Assembly (NCBI GenBank): GCA_021413705.1
Contig: JAIOPX010000146.1
Coordinates: forward strand, 1-49,478
DNA: 49,478 nt
From: Planctomycetota bacterium
Lineage (GTDB): Bacteria; Planctomycetota; Planctomycetia; Pirellulales; UBA7805
Reading direction: 5' to 3'
Shown: piece by piece, positions 26,032 through 34,646 of the stretch
Position numbering within the stretch: position 1 is the stretch's first letter
Layout of the letters: every line of letters begins with the position of its first letter
The notes under the pieces: generated by a model
Told to the model about the DNA's origin: nothing
Databases searched by the model: none
What the model saw: the letters and a program-made list of their open reading frames with translations, nothing else
Position numbers and translations under genes: made by a program

Positions 26032-27510
26032 TTAGGCATCCAGCGTCTGCAACTGCCTAAGCGACGACAGGGTAGACCGCATCAATCGCGACTGTTTGCG
26101 TTGCCGTTTGAGTGCGGCTATCAGATCGCCCACCTTGTCCGCCGATTCCCGCAGCGAGGTCCGCACGGTCTCGGCCTGCTCGATGAGCGACGCGTCGCTG
26201 GCGTGCTCACCGTTGGTAGCGCCGTGGCCCGAAACATTTCTGCTGACTTCGGCAGCGCCGCCGTTGGTCGTGCCATTGGCCTCATCGCCTGTCGGCGCAT
26301 GTCCGTAATCGCTGGTTTTACTGCGTGGCATGGTGGTTGTGTTCCTTTCCTGATGAGATTGATTGCCTGCAACAGCAGCGTCCCGTGACGGCGATTGAAT
26401 CCTGATAGGATCAATCCCCGGCTTGATCGCCCCTTCCGGGTCTAACAGCGCCCAGACATAACTGCGGTGTTCATCCTGGCACTGCACTGGCTTGTTGTTG
26501 TCGTAGACCAAGACTTCTCGAAAACCCATCCGAATCGCGCGAGCCAGATACTTGCGATTGGTGTTCAGCACGGTCGCATCACCAATGCAGGTTGATCCGT
26601 TGAGGGACAACTCCGTCACACGCGATTGGTCAAGTGCCTTGGCTCGGACGAGGATCTGGCCGTTCAGTTCCAGGGTGACCGGAAAGTGATTTTCGTCATG
26701 GCAGGGTAGCAGACCCAGCGCCGGCTCCAAAAATACCGCGTCGTCAGCCGAGAGTTGCAATCGGGTCGGAACAACTTCAGTCGGCCGGATGTTATCGTCC
26801 AACTTGGGGAACCGTCCCTCCTTGCCGATGCTGAAGTGAAACGTCCAGGGGCCGGTACGGAGCGTAATCCAATTGTCCGAGCGGCCGACGAATATGGGCT
26901 CGTCGCCCGACAATTCCTGAGCCCCAAACATTTTGCTGGCGGGAATCAGCAGGTCGTCCGTCCATGGGAACGTGAACCCGCGCTGGACCAGCAAATGGTG
27001 GCCATCGGTGGCGCCCAGGGATCCCGACGAGCCACGCAACTGGATCATGTTCGTTGCGTAGCGCACGGCCGTTTGATCGGCGGTCTCTGCGGCATCCTTA
27101 AGAGCGCTGAGCAAGCCGTGCGGGTTCTCAGTCAGAATCTCGGGAATCGTGGGAAAATCCTTCAGCAAGTCGGCTGACTTGTGCGCGTCATATTGCTTGA
27201 CTTGCGGAATCGCACCATCCGACCATTGGGCGTCGATGACACTCTTCCCGCACAATTTCAGTTCTACAGGCTGGTCTTTGCTCCCTTCGCAATCCTGGAG
27301 CAGCTCGAACGGCATGGTCAAGGTCTCGGCGGCGCATTCGCCGGCAATGCGGTACTCGGCCGCAACATTGAAGTTTCGGGACTTGAACGCCAAACCCTCC
27401 GGGCCGGCCTCGACCAGCAGGATAGACCCCCGGCCCCGCGCGGTGAATCCCAGGGCTCGTCGAAAAACAGCCCGGACGAGTCGGGCCGTGGAACGGGTAA
27501 TTGTGATCAT
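26032..27510 (-). CDS. DNA polymerase III beta clamp-like protein, apparently fused to a small coiled-coil protein
   Basis: 492 residues. Residues 1-370 follow the DnaN plan: GATDGHHLLVQRG, LLIPASK, FVGRSDNW, EGRFPKLDDNI and NRKYLARAIRMGF. Residues 394-492 start with a Met preceded at DNA level by a good AGGAAAGG site; they look like an independent 99-residue protein with a Gly/Asn-rich hinge and a coiled coil. The translated link (NQSHQERNTTT) reads like untranslated spacer, suggesting a lost stop codon or a read-through fusion. The clamp would encircle DNA. It differs from chromosomal DnaN and probably serves an element-borne polymerase or nuclease. Confidence 0.8.
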   Translation of the reverse strand: MITITRSTARLVRAVFRRALGFTARGRGSILLVEAGPEGLAFKSRNFNVAAEYRIAGECAAETLTMPFELLQDCEGSKDQPVELKLCGKSVIDAQWSDGAIPQVKQYDAHKSADLLKDFPTIPEILTENPHGLLSALKDAAETADQTAVRYATNMIQLRGSSGSLGATDGHHLLVQRGFTFPWTDDLLIPASKMFGAQELSGDEPIFVGRSDNWITLRTGPWTFHFSIGKEGRFPKLDDNIRPTEVVPTRLQLSADDAVFLEPALGLLPCHDENHFPVTLELNGQILVRAKALDQSRVTELSLNGSTCIGDATVLNTNRKYLARAIRMGFREVLVYDNNKPVQCQDEHRSYVWALLDPEGAIKPGIDPIRIQSPSRDAAVAGNQSHQERNTTTMPRSKTSDYGHAPTGDEANGTTNGGAAEVSRNVSGHGATNGEHASDASLIEQAETVRTSLRESADKVGDLIAALKRQRKQSRLMRSTLSSLRQLQTLDA

Positions 27511-27557
27511 GGTGAAAGTTCCTCATGGGTGAATACTGGGACCATCGTGACGAAGCG

Positions 27558-28229
27558 CTACGAGTCCATGAGCCAATGGATGGCTTCTAGCCAGGAGCAA
27601 ACGTCCCCGTCTGGATCCTGCGCGGCGAGCAAGTCGGTCGTCATCGCATCGACGGCATCCGTGTTCAGCCATCGTTTGGCCCGATGCTTCATTTGCCGCC
27701 GCTTGCGGGACGGAATGTCGTCCCAATGATGTTGTCCACCGAGCAGTTCGTAGGTTCGCCGGGCGACCAGTTCGGGCAGGTCATGGTCGGAGCCAAACTC
27801 GACGTGCAGGCCCCGCGCCTGGAAGATCGCCTGCGCGTGGACGTAATTTTCGGTGTGTCGCTTGCCCGTCAGGGCGGCGATGCAGCCGGGACGACGATTG
27901 ACTTCCTCCACGGCGGCCTGATGCTCTTCGGTGAGCGGTGGCACGTCGCGGTCGGCCAGGTGGAACTCGCGCAGAGCGAGGGGCGCCAATCGACGTGACC
28001 AGACGGCCATGTCACTGCCACCGACGGGCAGAAAGATCAAACGGCCTTCGAGTTCCAGGGCGCCGAGGTCCGGCAGCGTGGCGTTGGCGGCATGGACGAT
28101 GCGGCTGATTCGGCGTAGAAACTCGACGTCGTTGACTCCTTCGACGACAACCAGAACCTGGACGTGACTGGCTGCCGGTGCGGTTACCGGATCCGCGACG
28201 GCGGTGTGTGTACAGCAATGGGTGTGCAT
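27558..28229 (-). CDS. Stand-alone TOPRIM-domain protein
   Basis: 223 residues; a GGAG site precedes the ATG. The TOPRIM motifs are VVVEGVNDVEFLRR (E30) and LADRD (D93, D95), with FLPVGGSD between. The arrangement resembles the TOPRIM part of OLD-family nucleases without their ATPase. The N-terminus has an unusual His/Cys-rich start (HTHCCTH). The C-terminal half is helical and basic. It probably cuts or nicks DNA using magnesium. It lies between the clamp-like gene and a terminator. Confidence 0.8.
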   Translation of the reverse strand: MHTHCCTHTAVADPVTAPAASHVQVLVVVEGVNDVEFLRRISRIVHAANATLPDLGALELEGRLIFLPVGGSDMAVWSRRLAPLALREFHLADRDVPPLTEEHQAAVEEVNRRPGCIAALTGKRHTENYVHAQAIFQARGLHVEFGSDHDLPELVARRTYELLGGQHHWDDIPSRKRRQMKHRAKRWLNTDAVDAMTTDLLAAQDPDGDVCSWLEAIHWLMDS

Positions 28230-28243
28230 GAGATCTCCACAAA

Positions 28244-28285
28244 GAGAGAAAGAAAAGTGCCCCCGAGCGGATGCTCTGGGGGCAC
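28244..28285 (-). terminator. Intrinsic terminator upstream of the TOPRIM gene
   Basis: On the minus strand GTGCCCCC (28285-28278) pairs with GGGGGCAC (28264-28257), then a T-rich tract TTTTCTTTCTC follows. It separates the broken coiled-coil gene from the TOPRIM gene, which then needs its own promoter or read-through. Confidence 0.7.
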
Positions 28286-28325
28286 GCTCAGGTTAAATGA
28301 CGGGACAGGGACCGGTTCGCCGAAA

Positions 28326-28873
28326 CTATTCCTCGCTCACCGGTTCAATGGTCAGAGCCTCGGTTTGCAACTGGGTGATCTGATCGCCCAGTAAGTCGCC
28401 GACCTTCTGCCACAAGGAACGAATGTCTTTGCCGGACGTCGCCAACCACACGGTGTCCAGAAGTTCGTCGCGTTCTTTTCGCAGTGCGAGGATCTTCTGG
28501 CCTGGTTCGCACTCGGCCAGCAATTCATCCTCGTGGACGTCTTGCCGCCGCTTGATGGCATTCTCGATCTCGGTCTGACAGTGATAGACATGCGCACCAA
28601 TACTGGAGGCGGGCACGCCCCGTACACGGGCCAGCATGGCCTTTTCGATCTCCGCGGCGCGTTGCTCCAGAGCTTTCTCCTGCCGCTCGACCTCATCGGC
28701 CTCGCATTGCAGTTCGGCCAGTCCCAGCGATGCGAGAGCCCTTTGACGGGCTTCGCGGTCGATGCGATCCGTCAGGTTCGGATCAGCAGCCTCGATGGCT
28801 TCGATCCGCTTGTCGATCCGACGAGAATACGTTCTTTCCGGTGTTCTATTTCAGTGACGGTAAGTCCGGGCAT
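28326..28873 (-). pseudogene. Coiled-coil protein interrupted by a frameshift
   Basis: A start at 28873 with an AAGGAA site gives MPGLTVTEIEHRKERIL and then hits an early stop. The frame one base back carries on without interruption from near 28823 as a long charged coiled coil (RRIDKRIEAIEAADPNLTDR ... AELQCEADEVERQ ...) to 28326. Joined, they make one protein of about 180 residues. A single base lost near 28823, a programmed -1 shift, or a sequence error would each explain it. The downstream frame has no start before the Met at 28637. Function is unknown. Confidence 0.65.
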
Positions 28874-28904
28874 GGTGGGTTCCTTGGGTGTAGGGGTGCG
28901 ACCA

Positions 28905-29153
28905 TTACGGCGCAACGGCCGTCAGTTTTCGCCCGCACCGCGGGCAGTCTCCCGGCATGTCGTAGACCAATCCGGCACGGTCGCATTCGTCGTTTCAGCA
29001 TAAGACGACGTCGCTGCCAAACTGCTACGGGTGGAACACTTTGACCAAGAGAAACTTCGTTCCCTCCATGGCCTCCTGGGCCTCACGCGGTGTGACGAAC
29101 GGACCACAGAAATCACATCCCTCAACGATTCAGCCGACGATGGCGACATACAT
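28905..29153 (-). pseudogene. Zinc-finger protein with three in-frame stop codons
   Basis: From an ATG at 29153 with an AAGGAAGG site, one frame encodes a coherent 82-codon zinc protein. It holds CDFC (13-16), a FLLVKVFHP strand, C52...C57 and CPRC (70-73), and ends at TAA. Codons 8, 43 and 53 are TGA, TAG and TGA (29132, 29027, 28997). Reading them as W, Q and W restores a sensible sequence. All three would come from G-to-A or C-to-T changes. Decay is the simplest reading, as the next gene is also broken. Confidence 0.6.
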
Positions 29154-29218
29154 GGTCCCTTCCTTTCAGAAGCCAGGAGGTAGAGGCAGGCGGCCTGATG
29201 AGCGTCCGGCGCGGCAGG

Positions 29219-29422
29219 TTAGGCCAGCACTGGGCGGCGGACGCGGCGGCCCGGGAACATGCCGATCCGCCGGCGATCCTGCTCGTCCCAATCAACAGTT
29301 AGCGGGCTGCGCTCGGCCTCGTACGGAACATCGGTCAGCGGCACAAACCCCATGCCGGTGATCGTGGAAATGTCTTCGCCCGTGGCGCGGGCAACTTGGC
29401 GGTCGATGTCTGCCTGGGTCAT
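29219..29422 (-). CDS. Small conserved hypothetical protein
   Basis: 67 residues from the ATG at 29422, with an AAAGGA site; the frame extends upstream without one. It has TQADIDRQVARATGEDISTI near the start and VDWDEQDRRR near the end, a pattern I recall from many small planctomycete proteins. It is probably cytosolic. No function is known. Confidence 0.7.
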   Translation of the reverse strand: MTQADIDRQVARATGEDISTITGMGFVPLTDVPYEAERSPLTVDWDEQDRRRIGMFPGRRVRRPVLA

Positions 29423-29515
29423 GGCAAGAATCCTTTCAGGAAGGGAGGAAGGAATACACAACTCACCGGCACAGCGCGCCGGCGGGATCATCAACGCAAC
29501 CGTGGTCGGCGTAGG

Positions 29516-29632
29516 CTAGCGGCGCCGGCCGCGCTTGCTAGGCGATGGATTGCCGGGGCCGCGAAAGCGATCCCAGCCATAGAGCCAGGCGACGGCTCCG
29601 ATCAGCAACACGACGACAAGGAACGAGTCCAT
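29516..29632 (-). CDS. 38-residue single-pass membrane protein
   Basis: A short gene with a GCGGAG site seven bases before its ATG. Residues 4-19 (FLVVVLLIGAVAWLYG) form one membrane helix, followed by WDRFRGPG and a basic tail ending RGRRR. It sits in line with its minus-strand neighbours. Size, site and composition support a real small membrane protein; function is unknown. Confidence 0.55.
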   Translation of the reverse strand: MDSFLVVVLLIGAVAWLYGWDRFRGPGNPSPSKRGRRR

Positions 29633-29722
29633 GGGGAAACTCCGCGTGAGAAAACCCGCAGGTGCAAGTGAGCACCCGGAGTGACCAAGCCTGCTCAGCC
29701 CGATCGGGGGCGAAGAAACCGC

Positions 29723-29974
29723 TCAGCCGCGGACCAGCCAGTGGGCTGCGAGCCAATCCTGCTCCGCGGCAAGAGCCTGACTGCGATTGGGAAACGGCCC
29801 CAGCACGGGGCCGCCTACGGGGGCCAGGTCGGCGCACCATGCCCCGTTCGCATTGGGCTCGACATGCGAGCCCCTGGTAACGGCCAGGCTGCCCAGCGCC
29901 GCCAGGTCGATCTCCTCGCCGTAGACACAACGGATCGAACCGGTGGGTGAAATGACCAGTTGCATGGGCTTCAC
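29723..29974 (-). CDS. Small conserved hypothetical protein
   Basis: 83 residues if it starts at the GTG at 29974 overlapping the stop codon of the upstream gene, or 80 from the ATG at 29965. It begins with a strand pair (QLVISPTGSIRCVYGE), has a LGSLAVTRGSHVEP middle, and ends with a helix (RSQALAAEQDWLAAHWL). The fold looks like a small mixed alpha/beta domain. The overlap indicates translational coupling. Confidence 0.7.
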   Translation of the reverse strand: MKPMQLVISPTGSIRCVYGEEIDLAALGSLAVTRGSHVEPNANGAWCADLAPVGGPVLGPFPNRSQALAAEQDWLAAHWLVRG

Positions 29975-30915
29975 TTGGCGCGACGCAGGATGTTCCGCCG
30001 CGGTCGGTCCACCAGCAGGCCGTCCAGAGTGGCCTGCACGGCCGATAACTCGGTGGCGACATACTGACGCAGCGAATCCTTATCGCGCAATTCCTGCGGC
30101 TTGACGCCCCGCACGACGGCGTGGACCTGATCCACCAGCCGGTCGAGCTGGTCGTTGCTGCCGATATTCAGGTGCCGAAAGTGCGCGAAGAACTCTGACA
30201 GGTTTTCGACGGCAGAGTCTCGGAAGACCTTGGGCTTACCGTCTTCGGTCCCTGAGAGCCGCTCCGTCAAGTGGCTGACCAATTTGGCCAGTTCACTGAC
30301 AAACGCCTCCTCCGCCAACTGCACCGCTTCATTGAACCGCGAGGCGACCCGCTGACACTCTTGCTGATACAAAGCCGGGTGCAACTGTTGCAGGTACTGC
30401 GGCGGCTCCACGCTGGGGAAATCCCACACGACATCGAACAGGTCGGTCACCGAATCGGGGTAATCGGCTGCGTTGTAGAGGCTGCCCAGGCGGCGATTGG
30501 CGGCCCGCTTCAGTTCGGCATAATGACGCTGCAAGTTCTCGACCGCCTCGGCCAGTTCGGCCTTGAGCGTCGTCATCTGGACGTTGAACGTCTGAATATC
30601 GTCCTGGCGGATCAGCCGGATGCCCGGCTCCGGGTAGGGAAGCGACATGCCCCGGAACAGCGCCACAATCCGACCGCGGACGGCGGTCACGGCCTTGTAG
30701 GCCGGGTGTCCCGTGTCGAGCAACTTCTTGCCGGCTGAGATCGACTCACCATCGGCTCCAAAAGTGTCGGCGGCCTGAGCCTTCTGCTGCGGCGACAATG
30801 ACTTGCTAATCCCAAACCACGAGATGGCCACCCGGACGGCCATCGTGACCGCCTTGAGGCGCTGCGCCGCGGAGATCTCGCTGACGGTGGCCGGTTCTTC
30901 AAGCACACTGCTCAT
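29971..30915 (-). CDS. Helical protein of unknown function
   Basis: 314 residues; a strong AGGAGG site precedes the ATG. It is nearly all helical, with a coiled-coil centre (about 110-145: VQMTTLKAELAEAVENLQRHYAELK) and charged C-terminal helices. There is no membrane segment, Walker motif or cysteine cluster. The middle has a VVWDFPSVEPPQYL loop. No family was recognised with confidence. Its place in a nuclease, clamp and TOPRIM cluster suggests a DNA-element function. Confidence 0.7.
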   Translation of the reverse strand: MSSVLEEPATVSEISAAQRLKAVTMAVRVAISWFGISKSLSPQQKAQAADTFGADGESISAGKKLLDTGHPAYKAVTAVRGRIVALFRGMSLPYPEPGIRLIRQDDIQTFNVQMTTLKAELAEAVENLQRHYAELKRAANRRLGSLYNAADYPDSVTDLFDVVWDFPSVEPPQYLQQLHPALYQQECQRVASRFNEAVQLAEEAFVSELAKLVSHLTERLSGTEDGKPKVFRDSAVENLSEFFAHFRHLNIGSNDQLDRLVDQVHAVVRGVKPQELRDKDSLRQYVATELSAVQATLDGLLVDRPRRNILRRAK

Positions 30916-30957
30916 GTTAATCCTCCTGATGTGTTGGATGTGGACGCTAGGTTTCTG

Positions 30958-31203
30958 TCAGCCCTCCCCGCCGATGTCGAAGTCGATAGAGCCATCGGCG
31001 TAGTAGCCGACGAGCACAGGTGCTTCACTCTCCCACGGAACCCGGGACACAGCGCGGCGGATGACTTCATCAATTCGCTCGTCGGGCGTGTCAGCCGGAA
31101 TGGCCAGAAAGCCCGTGTCCCATGTTCCGCCCCCGACCTGGTTGCCAAGCCAGCAGCGGAAGTATTCAACGACGCGGGTTGCCTCCTGGTTCGCAATGCT
31201 CAT
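30958..31203 (-). CDS. Small hypothetical protein
   Basis: 81 residues from the ATG at 31203 with a GAGGGA site. It shows EYFRCWLGNQVGGGTWDTGF, then PADTPDERIDEVIRRAV, and ends in acidic FDIGGEG. It is probably a small soluble alpha/beta protein. The start lies 38 bases inside the upstream gene, in another frame. Confidence 0.6.
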   Translation of the reverse strand: MSIANQEATRVVEYFRCWLGNQVGGGTWDTGFLAIPADTPDERIDEVIRRAVSRVPWESEAPVLVGYYADGSIDFDIGGEG

Positions 31204-31453
31204 GTGTTTCCCTCTTTGATGCACGCAGTTTCCGACCTTTGATGGGTTTCTTCTTTTCGCGGAACGGCGCCCGTTCGATGGAGTCGGGATCCACGATGCG
31301 GCAATGCACCTCGGCACTTCCCAGAATGTCCTGCTCCTCGAACGTGTCACCTACGTTCAGCTTGGCTTGGGCCTCATCGAGGTTTCGGGCTTTGACGAAA
31401 TACCACCGTCGCAGGGAGACCGTTTCTGTAACAATCGCTTGAAATAGTGGCAT
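31166..31453 (-). CDS. Small hypothetical protein with basic tail
   Basis: 95 residues; a TTGGAG site precedes the ATG. The first 60 residues form a beta-alpha fold (LFQAIVTETVSLRRWYFVKA, LDEAQAKL). The tail is very basic (REKKKPIKGRKLRASKRE), suggesting contact with nucleic acid. It overlaps the next gene by 38 bases. No family was recognised. Confidence 0.65.
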   Translation of the reverse strand: MPLFQAIVTETVSLRRWYFVKARNLDEAQAKLNVGDTFEEQDILGSAEVHCRIVDPDSIERAPFREKKKPIKGRKLRASKRETHEHCEPGGNPRR

Positions 31454-31495
31454 GGCTGGAACTCCAAGTGAGATGGCAAGACGAGGCGTGGGGTG

Positions 31496-31816
31496 CTATC
31501 CAACGGGCACGCGCTCTTTCCTGATCCGATATGGCCGCCGCACGAGGCCGGCGACCACGGGACTGCGATGCGATTTGCCCACCCAGAGGATTACGTAATT
31601 GCTGCCGTTGACGGAGGATGCCTCGATCCACTTTTCCGCTCCCCGCTCGCAATAGCGTTTGAAGAGATGAACTCCCTTTTCGCCCATGGGAATCTTCTGC
31701 CCCTCGTCGGTGACGTAGACCGGACCGCCGCGAACCTTAAAGCGATCACCGGGTCTTAAAACGCCCCGCTCGCCATAGCGGTACTCGAACCAGACCTTGA
31801 GCCTACGTGGCGCCAT
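31496..31816 (-). CDS. Small basic protein of unknown function
   Basis: 106 residues from the ATG at 31816, chosen because it overlaps the stop of the upstream gene by 14 bases and upstream residues in that frame look like shadow sequence. The protein is beta-rich (LKVWFEYRYGERG, DRFKVRGGPVYV, NYVILWVGK) and basic at the C-terminus. It may be a small beta-barrel that binds nucleic acid; that is a guess from composition. Confidence 0.6.
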   Translation of the reverse strand: MAPRRLKVWFEYRYGERGVLRPGDRFKVRGGPVYVTDEGQKIPMGEKGVHLFKRYCERGAEKWIEASSVNGSNYVILWVGKSHRSPVVAGLVRRPYRIRKERVPVG

Positions 31817-32072
31817 CGAGCACCTCCGCGGCCTGCAAGGCTTTTTCAACGTCGGTGCCGGCGAGATGAGCCAGCGGATTGGGAACCAACCCGCCCACAA
31901 ACGCTCTCTGCTTGCGGCCCTGCTCGACGTTGACTTCGACGAGGCCCGGCGCGTCCGCGTCGCTCTCGGAAACGTCCCAATCCACGATCTGCACATGAGC
32001 GTTCGGGTCTGAACAAAACACGTCCTGGACCGTACAGCCGTGAACATTGAGAATAATGCGTGTTGGTTGCAT
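31803..32072 (-). CDS. Small acidic hypothetical protein
   Basis: 89 residues from the ATG at 32072 with a GGAGA site. It has RIILNVHGCTVQDVFCSD, then VQIVDWDVSESDADAPG and a C-terminal VEKALQAAEVL helix. The acidic middle and two cysteines are its only marks. It overlaps the following gene by 14 bases, indicating coupled translation. Confidence 0.65.
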   Translation of the reverse strand: MQPTRIILNVHGCTVQDVFCSDPNAHVQIVDWDVSESDADAPGLVEVNVEQGRKQRAFVGGLVPNPLAHLAGTDVEKALQAAEVLDGAT

Positions 32073-32192
32073 GAAACGATCTCCAGGAGACACGGCGCGC
32101 AGCGGTAGCGCAGGGCGTGGTCACAAAGGGGAACTAGCGCCTCCGACAGGAGACAGAGGAGAAAGATTCGTGAGTTAATGGCCGGAGCGAGG

Positions 32193-33290
32193 TTACTCGG
32201 CCTTCTTGGCTCGCTTCTCGGCTTCCTTCACGGCTTCCTTGGCGATGTCGCCGAGCGACTTGATCAGCTCGTCGAACTTGTCGCCATGCTCGACGTGAAA
32301 GTCAGCCTCCAGATGCTCGAAGTTGGCATACTGCGAAATCGGGCTTTGCAGTTCGGTGCCTTGGGACTTGAGGGAGTCTTTCAGCGCCCCAAACATGCCG
32401 GCGATCATCTTGTTGTAGTCGCCGCACTCCTTCACCAGTGTGCTGACGCTGTGGGTCGCCGGGTGATCGACATAGGTGGGCTGGCGGCCGGCGGCACGGG
32501 CTTCCTTATAGTCGTCGGAATAGTTGGCCGGCCCAAAGTGGCCCTCGTCGTCGATCTTGACTTCGATGCCCAACTCCTGGGCATACTCCAGCATCCGTAT
32601 GACGCTCAAGTGACACCGCAGAAAATTGCCGATCCCACCGCAGCCTGGATCGCTGGCATACTGGGTCTTGCAAAAGGCACTGAAGTACCAGCGGCCAGCG
32701 AGCTTGGTGGGAACCATCCGCTTGCTCTCAACGCTATAGTCGATCGGCGAAGGGAGCTGGTCATGTTCAGCGGGCTGGGTATTTTTGTAGAGCCTCTCGA
32801 CATGGCGCAGCCATTTGTCATAGACAAACCTGACTCCGCTGACATTACCCTCCGTGTAAATCTCGTTGAACTTGTCATCGTCCTCTGGGCGATAAACAGC
32901 TTCAATCTCTTTCGGATAGCAAGCCAGTCCGAAGGTGGCCGACTCGCAACCGGGACCGGGCCAAGTGCGAAACGCAAAGGCTTCGCTTGGATCTACAGAG
33001 GCCGTGAGTTCACGCTTCTTGGCCCACGGTAGCGTCAAGCTATGGCAGGAGCAGCTTTCCAACAACCAAAAGAGCCGTTGGGTGGCCGCAGGCTGATCCT
33101 GGATGCCGGTGGGACCGCGATAATACTCCAGTCCCCGAGAACAGATCTCGGGGGTCAGGTGCGTCACCGCACTGTCCACATTCTCAAACGGGAGGTCCAG
33201 TGCCTTCTGACGCAGCTTCTCCAGGAGAGTTTGTACTCGCTCGGAACTCTTGCTGCGAAGTTGAAACTGGTAGTGAATCGTCAGACCCAT
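32193..33290 (-). CDS. Unknown protein, paralogue of the gene at 34647-35384 (long form)
   Basis: 365 residues; a GGAGAG site precedes the ATG. It shares with its shorter neighbour the start MGLTIHY, ALDLPFE, PGPGCExAxFGLxxYP, FCKTQYAS and NFLRCHL, then YANFEHLEA near the end. Invariant Cys and His suggest a metal site or catalytic residues. The long form has an insert near 130-190 and a Lys/Glu/Ala-rich tail (345-365). Nothing shows a membrane location. Function is unknown. Confidence 0.75.
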   Translation of the reverse strand: MGLTIHYQFQLRSKSSERVQTLLEKLRQKALDLPFENVDSAVTHLTPEICSRGLEYYRGPTGIQDQPAATQRLFWLLESCSCHSLTLPWAKKRELTASVDPSEAFAFRTWPGPGCESATFGLACYPKEIEAVYRPEDDDKFNEIYTEGNVSGVRFVYDKWLRHVERLYKNTQPAEHDQLPSPIDYSVESKRMVPTKLAGRWYFSAFCKTQYASDPGCGGIGNFLRCHLSVIRMLEYAQELGIEVKIDDEGHFGPANYSDDYKEARAAGRQPTYVDHPATHSVSTLVKECGDYNKMIAGMFGALKDSLKSQGTELQSPISQYANFEHLEADFHVEHGDKFDELIKSLGDIAKEAVKEAEKRAKKAE

Positions 33291-33400
33291 GTCACATCTC
33301 TCCGGTGTTTGGGCACGTATTGTTGACGCAAAGATTCAAACGCACGGGCCAACACCGACTGCACTTTAAGCTGCGTGTCCGTGGCCGTCAACGTAGAGCC

Positions 33401-33832
33401 CTAGTGTGGTGCACTGGCAACGTAAAATGAATCGAAGGTCGGGCTTCCGTACTCTTCGAGGATCCCGGGCGTCGAGACCGCCGTTTCCAAGAGCCGATCC
33501 GCCGCATTGGCGATGGACTCGGCATCGGTCACTTCAGGATCGTATGTTACCTCCACCGTGAGCGTGGCCTTTTGCAAGGGCACTCTCTCGCGGGAAATGG
33601 CAGGAGCGATGTTGATGAAGAACGACTTCCTGCCTCCCCGGTCGTCCGGTAATTGGATCAGGATGTGAACTTCGTTATTGCAGTTGTTGTCACCGTCATG
33701 GTTACTGCCGTGGCTGTCAGCGTCTTGGGTGCTGGATTCGATCACGCAGCCTTCGACACCGTGCGCGTCATCGGTCAGCGCGTCGCAGAGGCAGGACAAA
33801 ATGCCTGCCATGTCGGGGGAATGCTTGTGCAT
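33401..33832 (-). CDS. Hypothetical protein with His/Asp/Asn-rich segment
   Basis: 143 residues from the ATG at 33832, with AGGAGG seven bases upstream; a GTG just before is possible. A low-complexity stretch (about 38-54) is rich in D, H, N and S and could bind metal. The second half has LTVEVTYDPEVTDAESIANAADRLLETA, a strand followed by a helix. No family was recognised. Confidence 0.6.
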   Translation of the reverse strand: MHKHSPDMAGILSCLCDALTDDAHGVEGCVIESSTQDADSHGSNHDGDNNCNNEVHILIQLPDDRGGRKSFFINIAPAISRERVPLQKATLTVEVTYDPEVTDAESIANAADRLLETAVSTPGILEEYGSPTFDSFYVASAPH

Positions 33833-33896
33833 CACGTGCCTCCTTATCCGAACTCGCTACCCAGTGCATTGATCGCCGTCTCAATACCTCCAGGTA

Positions 33897-34601
33897 TCAG
33901 ACTGGGTGACTTAGCGCCTCTTTCGCCCTGTCGTAGGTAATCACCAGGTCGGGCCAATCCTCAGCCACCTGGTCACGTCCAGCGGCTTCTACATCCCTGC
34001 AAAACTCCTGAAGTATGGCGCGCAGCGTGGTGGGAGCTGGAAGTTCCACCTCCCAGACGGATGGAGGAGTATTCGACTGCGATCGGAGCAACGTCCGGGC
34101 CGAAGCAGCCAGCCGTTCACGCTGCACCCGATCATCTGGAGGCATTAGCTTCCCAAAATGGGCGAGGCACGTTTCTAAAGCGGCGGTCACATCGTCGAAG
34201 ATGTCAAAAGGCCGAGCTGTATCAGCAGCGGAAGCAGGAGAATCCTCCCGTGCCCAGCGTTCGATCAACCCGAAGAGCGGATCACAGGCCCCGATGATCT
34301 CAAAAGTCTGACAACACTCTGTGGGAGGTTCGCCCCAAGAAAGGCCACCGGTGTAGATCCGCCAATAGGAATCGGTGTCAGGCGGACACGAGGTTGTGTC
34401 GCGACGGTTGTTAAGTTTAACGTAATCGCAGGCGGCAGCGTGTATTGCTGCCCGGGCCGTCGGTACCTGTAAGCAAACTGCGTCAGCCACGCCCTGCAAT
34501 TGGTCGTCGGTGAGCTTATCAACGGCGTCGTGCAATTCCTTCTGCCGGGCCGCATCCAGTTCAGTCCACGGCAGGCTATACAAAAGAAAATTGGCTCCCA
34601 T
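33897..34601 (-). CDS. Hypothetical protein
   Basis: 234 residues from the ATG at 34601 with a GGAG site; the frame is open for 15 more codons without one. It is helical and acidic, with a LPWTELDAARQKELHDAVD start and a SYWRIYTGGLSWGEPPTECCQ segment. No membrane helix or enzyme motif was seen. It sits between the two paralogues of the MGLTIHY family and may belong to the same unit. Confidence 0.65.
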   Translation of the reverse strand: MGANFLLYSLPWTELDAARQKELHDAVDKLTDDQLQGVADAVCLQVPTARAAIHAAACDYVKLNNRRDTTSCPPDTDSYWRIYTGGLSWGEPPTECCQTFEIIGACDPLFGLIERWAREDSPASAADTARPFDIFDDVTAALETCLAHFGKLMPPDDRVQRERLAASARTLLRSQSNTPPSVWEVELPAPTTLRAILQEFCRDVEAAGRDQVAEDWPDLVITYDRAKEALSHPV

Positions 34602-34646
34602 GATTGCTGACTCCGACGCGGGATTCGGGGGGTGGGCAGAAAACAC

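Noticed and set aside
28905-29153. Alternative genetic code for the whole window
   Set aside because: Dozens of other genes, including a 4,661-codon one, have no internal TGA or TAG, so any recoding would be local; decay is simpler.
29538-30062. 174-codon minus-strand ORF
   Set aside because: Out-of-frame shadow of the small genes at 29516-29632 and 29723-29974, which have better starts and sensible sequences.
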